NCBI GenBank assembly: GCA_023101725.1
Contig: JALJCO010008696.1
Span: 186,001 to 250,000, forward strand
Length of the DNA stretch: 64,000 bases
Origin: Atherinomorus stipes
Taxonomy: Eukaryota > Chordata > Actinopteri > Atheriniformes > Atherinidae
Direction of reading: 5' to 3'
Shown one piece after another: positions 56,781 to 64,000 of the stretch (position 1 is the stretch's first letter; every line of letters begins with the position of its first letter). The translations under genes were made by a program, and so were the position numbers. The notes beneath the pieces were generated by a model. It saw only the letters and a program-made list of their open reading frames with translations, had not been told where the DNA came from and made no database searches.

Positions 56781-58486
56781 CTAACAACGTTGCTCTTTTC
56801 TTCCGGCTATGATTGCCATGTAAACAAACAGCAAATGATGGATGATATGATGCAAGTTACACAGAAGTTGGTGGACAATCCGACACTGCTAGCAAAACCA
56901 GTGGTCACCTTCTCTACATAAAAAACAAGATAGTCAGATTATCTGAAAGCCTTCACCTCTGGAAGGTGTTATACCAACAGTCATTTCCACGAACACAATG
57001 AGCAACTTTCAGCTCAAACAGGACGAGATCAAATAAAGCCAAATGTTAGTATGCAGTTTTCCTAGAATCAGTTTTAAACTTCTTCTTCATGAGGGCTTTT
57101 TTCTGCTTACTTCCCGTCTGAAACAACATACTTAAAATAAATGAAGTATGTCTTCACAACTACAAGGCTGCATGTTTAAGCCTCTACAGAAAGCTGACAT
57201 GTGAGATTACTATAGAAGTGTGAGAACTGAGATATTCGTTACTGTGTCAGAGTAATTTTACCAGGACCACAGTGGAAAACACAAGTGGTTTTCTCTTCCT
57301 AAAAGAAAACCACATTACTTTCAATGAAAACAAGAAGATTTAACCTTCTAGGAACCAGTAATGTAATTTAAGGAAACGTAAAAAACAGGCAAAATAAGGT
57401 TAATAAGGAGTCTTTTCGCTGATTTTTCTCCATCACGTTGCTATGCTACATGCTAGCATTGCTGCTTCCTAGAGTGCAAAACCTTTTGTACTGCATATAA
57501 CTCATGCTGCCTCCTCTACAGATTGCTCGTGTGAAAGAGGTTAAATTCAGAAGCTATAATTATCGCAGCGTCTCACTCCTCCAGTCAATAAATATCTTTT
57601 TCCTAAACTGAAAACTGGTGTAAAATAAATGAATTGTTGTCCAGCAGATTAAATCCATCTCCTGCACCTTCAGTATATTAAATCTTCTCTTTGCACAGAG
57701 GATGAGGAAACTGATTAGAGCTGATTAATGGAAGTTGGCAGTTTCCTGTGTTTGCCTGCAACTGATCCAAACCTCAGCTGGCTGACGCGCTGCAGCAAAG
57801 ACTAAATCTAATAAAACAATCCTCATGACACCAACTTCAGTGTTTCTTAAACAAAGACTACCTGTAACATTCAGAGCTCCTTTTAGTTTTAAATCTGATT
57901 ATGTACCAGAGATGGAAGTCCGACCCTCTGACAACGATCTCAGTTGACCTCATTTTCATTTCTGCACAACACTCTCTTATCTGTTATGTTGGCACCTGCA
58001 TCTTATATGCTACACTTTTCCTTTAAGTCTTCATCTATTAATGGATTTACATCATAATTATCTTTTTTCTTCAGTTAATTAGACAAAATAAGGATCACTG
58101 ACGTTCATCCCTGGCTTCTGTTGAGCAGTTTTAACTCAGAAACTGATGAAAATCAGTGGAAAAGGGTTATCTGCTAACTCAATAACAGTGGTTAGCAGTC
58201 ATTTTTAGCATGGGCTAAAAAAATACAAGTGAAAGATTCTATTTGTTTATCTTTTTTAAATCCAAAGATATCACTGACAGGACTGACACAGGCATATCTC
58301 AGCTCATTAGTATCAGCTAAAACACAAGCATGGTGCAGCTGTACAGTTTCCTTTCAAATATTACATGTATATTTAAACAAATTGGTAATAATCCCAATTA
58401 CAAGTGTTATCAAGGCATTTAAGTCTCAACTTGTTTGTAAACGTTGGAAACTTCTCAAACTGGTTTCAATCCATAACTCAAACTAT

Positions 58487-59190
58487 TAGTGATGCACGAT
58501 ATGAAAAATTTCAAACAATACTGATAATTGTCTGCTTCTGATGGTCGATACTAGGGCTGGGTAAAGAATCTCACCATTCAATTCTTTTGGTGATGATTTG
58601 ATTCAACATTGATTTAAATGCTTCAATATCGACTCAGTAAGTAGGAACTCTGTTGTTGATTCTTAAATATTTATTTTCAAGCCAATTGGGTAATAAAACA
58701 TCTTAAAATAAAATAAAAAAAATGCTATTTTGGTGTTGTATGATCTAACGTGGTCTTTGTCCAGACAATGTAAATTACGCAGCTCCCCCCATTGGTCAGG
58801 AAGATTTGCAATTCGATATTGAATTGCACAGCGAAGTATTGCGATGCATTGATGAATCGATATTTTTACCCCCCCCTAGCCAATATGATACAGATGTTAA
58901 AGCTGAAAAGGATCCAATATTCATTCCTAGTGGAAAATTGGAAAAACGCTTCTACTGCAGATTTAGCGGTTGCCGGAGACGCCATATTGGTGCACGGTGG
59001 GCGTGGCCTTTTGTTCCCATGTCCCTCAGATTTAAAAAAAAAAGCATTGCATGAGTTGGCCACCAAACAGCACCTGTTATATGTTGGTTAATTATATCAG
59101 TTATATCAGTTATTGGTCGATATTGATAGTCAGTTTAGAAGCCAATATCGGCCAGCACCCCTATCGAGCCGATTATATCGTGCATCTCTA
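58487..59190. mobile_element. hAT element with exact 8-bp duplication and possible nested hAT end
   Basis: Ends TAGTGATGCACGATATG and TATATCGTGCATCTCTA are flanked by CAAACTAT on both sides (58479-58486; 59191-59198). A second end-like TAGGGCTGGGTAAAGAATC at 58553 suggests nesting. No transposase. Confidence 0.85.
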
Positions 59191-60652
59191 CAAACTATTG
59201 AAATTTTTCCAACTTATTATCCGTTTCATAATAAACTCACATTTATGATGAGAAAGCATAAAAAGCTCGTCAGCTGTCAATGACTTTAAGAGCAGTCTGG
59301 TAAATACAGCAGTTCATGTTTGTCAGTCGGTAAATGTTTAACCGGTCAACCGGAGACGACATCAAAGACAACAGAGTCATATTGGAGACAGAAGTGGGCC
59401 GAGGTTAAAGACACCTGGTCAGCCCATCTGATGCTGGAAATCAATGGCAATGAAATTTGTTATCGTGACATCACAAAGGAGCAGAGGCTTCTAACATCTC
59501 GTCTCTGCAGAGAAAAGGGGAAAAATAATATAAGTTTAAAAAAAAAGGGAAACCCAATTAAAAAAAAAAGCTGAAACTGATAAAATGTTCATCAGAAATG
59601 TTTGCTATTTTATAAGTTTATAAGCTTTATAAGTTTTCCTACATTAAAGTTTTGTACAGCAGATGCTCCAGTCTCCTGTTTTCTTGTGTAGAACAAACAT
59701 AAACTCTCTCCGCCTCTTCTGAGATCTAGTTATGGAGGATAAGAGCTGTAACCTCGGCCTGTTTGCTGAGAACTGAATATATTTTTTTGGTGTGTTTGGG
59801 AGTCGCCACGTTGGATAAATTCCCTGGAGGCCGACATTGAACTCGCATCAGCCCCACAAACACCATCGATTTGTGTCGGCCTAAAAATAATCCCCTGGGA
59901 TCAATGTGGCCATCACACACGAACCAAAGTACATCCTCCTGTACTTGCGAGACCACTGGCAACAGTTACGCAAAGTCAAGCTCTAAAACGAAGCGGATTC
60001 TGCGTGAACACAAAAACAAAACAAGTTATTCATTTCCCTTCTACATATAAAAATAATATGCAGTATTATTTTGTGTCCAATCAGGAGCAGCCAAAGATCT
60101 ACAAGTGAGCAGAAAGTTCAATGTATGCTTTAAAAGAGCTAAAACAATGCTCCTCTATGGCTGGAATAAAGCAAACAAGAGCTTTTTGATGCACAGTGGC
60201 GCAAAAAAGCAGCTGGATTCAAGTTGGTTTTATGAGGATAGAAGGTAAAAAGTAGCATAAATAACTAGAAATTAGGAAAAAGTTTAAATATGCAAATAGT
60301 TTCTGTTGTAATGCAAATATTTTTCTTCTGAAAGTGAAGACTTGAGAGAATGATTGCAGATGAGAAAAGGCTCGGTCACGATGGTCACTGTTGATCTGTG
60401 TGTTATTCTACTTCTATCGTTTGTAAAAATTTAGGTTTTCTTGTTCTGGTTGGCTTTTATGATGGTATATCTATTGATACATTAACTTTACATCATTTTT
60501 AGCCTCATAATCTGACAACTGAGGCTGAACTGGAACCCTGACTGGAATTAACAACCAAAAATATAAAATCCTGAATATATCCTGTTTATTATCTTGAGTA
60601 AACTTACTATAAAAGAATAAGAAAATGCAGGAAGGATATATTTACCATATCT

Positions 60653-61190
60653 CAGGGTTCCCACTCTTTTCTTAGTTATTTTCCAGGACATTTTCAGGAC
60701 TTTACCAAATGCTACTGTACAAGTCAAGTTATCACAACATAGACTAATAAATTCCACCCGACGCTTTTGGAGAAGTGTTCTACAATTGTAGCTTATATTT
60801 TGTACAGCGCCGAAGCAGCATCGAAGCAGCGACAAAGCAGCGACAAAGAAGCAGCGCCGAAGTCGTGCCGAGGCAGTGATGAAGCAACAAAGAAACGATG
60901 AAGCAGCATCAAAGCAGCAGCCGTAGAAGCAGAGACGAAGCAGCAATGAAGCAGAAATGAAGCAGAGATGAAGATGAGACGAAGCAGCAATGAAGCAGAA
61001 ATGAAGCAGAGATGAAGATGAGACGAAGCAGCAATGAAGCAGAGATGAAGATGAGACGAAGCAGCAATGAAGCAGGAGGAAAAATAATTTTTCAGGACAA
61101 CTCAAGCTTTTCCAGGACATTTTACATGTGTTTAAAATGTTTAATCATTTTCCAGTTATTCCAGGTTTTCCAGGATGCTTGGGAACCCTG
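60653..61190. mobile_element. MITE with CAGGGTTCCCAC ends carrying a minisatellite
   Basis: CAGGGTTCCCAC at the left and GGGAACCCTG at the right are flanked by ATATCT (60647-60652; 61191-61196). TTCCAGGACATTTT and TTTTCCAGGAC words mirror inside. The middle (60808-61077) is an array of GAAGCAGCAATGAAGCAGA-type units. Confidence 0.75.
60808..61077 (+). repeat. GAAGCAG minisatellite
   Basis: Irregular units of 9-12 bp (GAAGCAGMRAYGAAGCAG) with a longer 40-50 bp higher-order unit repeated three times from 60930. The minus-strand Cys/Ser/Leu-rich frame of 190 codons is a product of the repeat and starts inside the element's end. Confidence 0.85.
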
Positions 61191-61206
61191 ATATCTGCTA
61201 GAAAAT

Positions 61207-61563
61207 TAGAACAAAACATGGCTGCTAGATTATGGGAAAAAAAATCATTATGATTATTTTGGTCAATATTGAAATCCCGATTATTCATACATTATTTTTT
61301 TAGTTACACGATGCATTTATTCAGCATTTCTCTCTGACAAAAAACACTTTTTTCATTGATAATTTACGCAAAACACAATACATCTCCTTTACTCTTCAGC
61401 TGCATGAGTGTAGGGTGTAGCAGAGCTGTGTGGAAGGGAATATTGCCCAGAAATTGTGTAAATAAAAATGGCAAATAAATCATTTTAACTCGTTTATGCG
61501 AGTTTGGAGATCGTTTGACATGACTGAAATCATGATTAAATTGCGATTAATTGCAGAGCCCTA
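61207..61563. mobile_element. Decayed hAT-like copy
   Basis: The right end reads ATTGCGATTAATTGCAGAGC then CCTA; the left side has CCCGATTATTCATAC. Borders are approximate. Confidence 0.45.
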
Positions 61564-62640
61564 GCACAAAACCATCATTTCAGTGATAAATCAGTGGATA
61601 TTTTTCTTATGAAGTTACCATAGCAACCCTAACTCATTGTGATCTTCCCCATACAACTCCTCCTAAACCATCAACCAATCACAACTGGGGAAAACATCCA
61701 CTGAGCTCATCCAGGAGCTCAGTTTGTCTAAACAACTGGAAAATCTTGTGCTGTCCGATCACAGCTGAAGGCGGTTAAAGCCATCAGTTCCTCTGCTGAT
61801 GAGAAGACTTCCATCTTTCCAGAGTTATGAAGTAAACTTCAGAGCGCAGTGAGAGAGCGGGGCGGCCCAGCATGGCCCGGTCAGCAGCTCCCAACTAATC
61901 TGAGGGATAAACGGTGGAACGATAAAGCAGCTGATGCCACACAGTCTGTTTGCAGGTGGATTAACGGCGAATAGGCCGACCAGACGAGGGATTCACCGAC
62001 AAACCCGTTTTTCTCCCAGCAGGACCGACTCCAGCCCGGCGCCCCTCCCCTCTGCTCCCAGGCTGCATCCACTCTTCATTTTCTAACTCGGACGTCACAG
62101 ATGAAGATTTGTCAACTTTAATCATATTTTCTCTGATCTGAATGCAATCCCAAAGAAAAAGAGCAACAAGTCCGCACATTTCAGAAGCTGACAATGAAAA
62201 AAAAAAGTCATAAGATTACAAAGTATTTACAGAAATCGCCAGTTTTATGAATCTCCAGCTGAATGTTTCTCCTTTTGGAGCCGAAACAAACAACAAACAG
62301 GAGGTTTTCATAGCAGTGGGATAGACAATATCATGCAACGGGTACCGATACAGCCGTTAAAAATGTCCGCCCTTCTGAAACAGATGTGACTCACACAGAA
62401 GTTGATTAGTAATAAAGATTTCAGGCTTTCAAACGAAGAATTTGCTCTGGTTATAAAAGTGCTGGCCACGACAGAAGAAAGTCGCAGCAACATACGACCC
62501 GGCTACTACTTATTCTGCCTCCTGGAGCACGGAGACGACTAGTCGGGATAAAATAAGCGTTCCTTCGCAATGAAATTCTCTGTTCCCAGCTGGTCCAGCT
62601 GGTTCTGATGGTCCGGTGTTTCTGCAGATCAAGGAAACAG

Positions 62641-63617
62641 TAGCTGGGTTTTCATTACACCTGGAATTGCGCAAAACCTAAATATCGCAATTAAAACCCG
62701 CTAATGGAAACGCCTACATTTAGAAAAAACTCTCAAATATCGCAAAAAAGTTTTTACGCTTTCATGAGGCGTAAATCCAGACGTTTCGATAAAGCAGTTT
62801 TGCGCACAAGTGCAATAGAAACATTGTTGTCGCAATTTCTCCCCATCAGGCGTGACGTAGGGGGCTTAGAATCCAGTTATTCCTCCTTAATTATGATAAT
62901 TATGATCATTTACAAGCATTACCTGTGAAATCAGAGTGATGGGGGAAGTTTTATCAGTCACATATATGAAAAATCCCCAAATCGCCGTAACTCAGCAAGC
63001 CGAGTTCATTTTGGACATTAAACAGATGGTTGAAGTTATTCATGTATTAACGAATAGACACAAGCTGTTTATGTCGTTTCCACACATTTGTACCACCACG
63101 ACTCGGTTATCTCGTTCCCACATGTTAATTATATGTCAGCAGGATTTAATAAAACGTGACCAAGGATAACATCGTATAACTGCGCCTTCGCATCAGCAGC
63201 TGCATCACCACTTCAGTCAGGAACTGGTGCCGATAAAAGTGGAATAAAGATCCAGAAATCACATCCACACTCCAGAAGTTGATCATGAGGGGTTTTTCAT
63301 TCGTGTTACGTTTTGGGCGTCTGTCCTGAAAGTCTCCACGAGTGTTTTTCCCTGCTGATGTGATCAGAGGCTCCGTACATACGGACTTTACCTCTGAATC
63401 ATCATCTGCTGCTTTCATCTCCTGATGAGCAGCAGCAGCTCTGAAAAACGTATTTATATCTCCAATTTCCTCAAAGTGGAATCTCGCGGGGCGGGATTTT
63501 ACAAGAATTACGGCTTATACCATTCAATGGAAACACCTACATATCACAATTGTACTTTTTCGAAATTTAAGAAATATCACTTTTATTTTTCGAAAAAGTG
63601 TAATGGAAGCCCAGCTA
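62641..63617. mobile_element. DNA element with TAGCTGGG inverted ends
   Basis: Ends TAGCTGGGTTTTCATTACAC and GTGTAATGGAAGCCCAGCTA match at about 18 of 20. Subterminal ATCGCAATT/AAATATCGC words resemble each other. It contains a minus frame (63418-63146) of 90 codons without recognised domain. The superfamily is undetermined. Confidence 0.6.
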
Positions 63618-64000
63618 GTGAAGCGTCTTTCCTCAGCTCTCTTGCCTCTCATCACGCCTCTACTCTGATTCTGTTAGGAAGGTTTTCAAGCTGAAGGATG
63701 CATTCACACCACGATAGTCCGGGACCTCGGTCCGATGGGCGGGGATTTCTGAAAAGTCTCCCCACCTTTCTTTGCTTCAGTTCACGTTCAAACTGCAATA
63801 ACATCTCGGACAGACGAAGGGGAAAGCTGCAGATAACGTCATATTTCAACGGAGAAAAAGGAGACGGGAGAGTGATACAGCAGTCACTGCAACATTCTCT
63901 TTGATTCCATCCATTTTTCCATAAGTTTGAGCCCCTATCGCTTTATAAACCAAAACTCTGGCCTGTGAAGCCCAAAATGCATTGCAAAATGTCACGTGCA

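Larger units (their letters stand above)
46245..64000 (-). other. rnf150: rnf150 first intron (part)
   Basis: No exon coding for the RNF150 signal peptide or PA domain was found on the minus strand, and no other gene was recognised on either strand. Besides the elements listed, stretches at 50460-51347, 53281-54350, 56790-58478 and 59200-60640 hold no identified feature. A modest CpG-rich patch at 61850-62080 might be regulatory. Confidence 0.65.

Noticed and set aside
60548..61120. 190-codon Cys/Ser/Leu-rich minus-strand frame resembling a membrane protein
   Set aside because: It reads through a minisatellite within a transposon and starts in the terminal repeat; composition is a product of GAAGCAG units.
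61881..62194. Candidate first exon of rnf150 (minus-strand frames of 63 and 77 codons)
   Set aside because: No signal peptide or PA-domain words; the frames do not resemble the RNF150 N terminus. Exon 1 is concluded to be outside the window.
62704..63418. Frames of 74, 77 and 90 codons between 62.7 and 63.4 kb
   Set aside because: All lie inside the TAGCTGGG-ended element and have no recognisable transposase motif; not enough to call a gene.

Overview
The window is nuclear DNA of a ray-finned fish, most likely a percomorph teleost. Three multi-exon vertebrate genes can be read on the minus strand. The DNA between and inside them is dominated by teleost-style DNA transposons (hAT, Tc1/mariner, Harbinger-like, TTAA-type, foldback) and a few decayed LINEs. 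No prokaryotic gene structure, rRNA, intact tRNA gene or CRISPR array was seen. Species cannot be decided from the sequence alone.

Genes, in plus-strand order. (1) ppm1k (7944-15659, minus) encodes the mitochondrial matrix PP2C phosphatase that activates branched-chain ketoacid dehydrogenase. All eight coding exons join in phase to a 379-residue protein with every PP2C motif. A 5' UTR segment and a CpG-rich candidate promoter (about 18.3-18.6 kb) lie upstream. (2) A GPRIN-family gene, best called gprin3 (24986-29619, minus), encodes about 1007 residues in two coding exons; the C-terminal GPRIN signature is clear. (3) rnf150 (41159-46244, minus, 5' partial) encodes a Goliath-type PA-TM-RING ubiquitin ligase. 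The transmembrane, RING-H2 and C-terminal exons are here; the first exon (signal peptide and most of the PA domain) must lie beyond 64000. In mammals PPM1K and GPRIN3 are in the same region of human 4q22, which supports the gene names.

Repeats, region by region. 1.4-7.5 kb: a tight cluster with a THAP-bearing palindromic composite (3548-6526), a 181-bp palindrome and a GTCTTGG-rich element. 7.9-15.7 kb: ppm1k with Tc1, hAT-like and LINE L2-like remnants in its introns. 19.3-19.5 kb: a run of 60 G residues. 20-27 kb: TTAA-flanked MITEs and three copies of a tRNA-like repeat around gprin3. 29.8-36.9 kb: a hAT element with an exact 8-bp duplication and a BED-finger remnant, a LINE tail, a TA-flanked palindrome beside a CTA-flanked MITE, and a mariner-like MITE. 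36.9-41.2 kb: probable rnf150 3' UTR containing nested transposons. 46.2-64 kb: first intron of rnf150, a transposon graveyard in which a Tc1 element is cut by several later insertions.

The three genes do not form a pathway; they are independent loci transcribed in the same direction. The two most unusual things are (a) a 30-bp tandem repeat in rnf150 that carries three copies of the 5' splice donor, each in frame, so donor choice would add 10-residue units to the protein; and (b) the THAP composite, in which two foldback elements flank a segment with its own 13-bp inverted ends and two convergent broken gene fragments.
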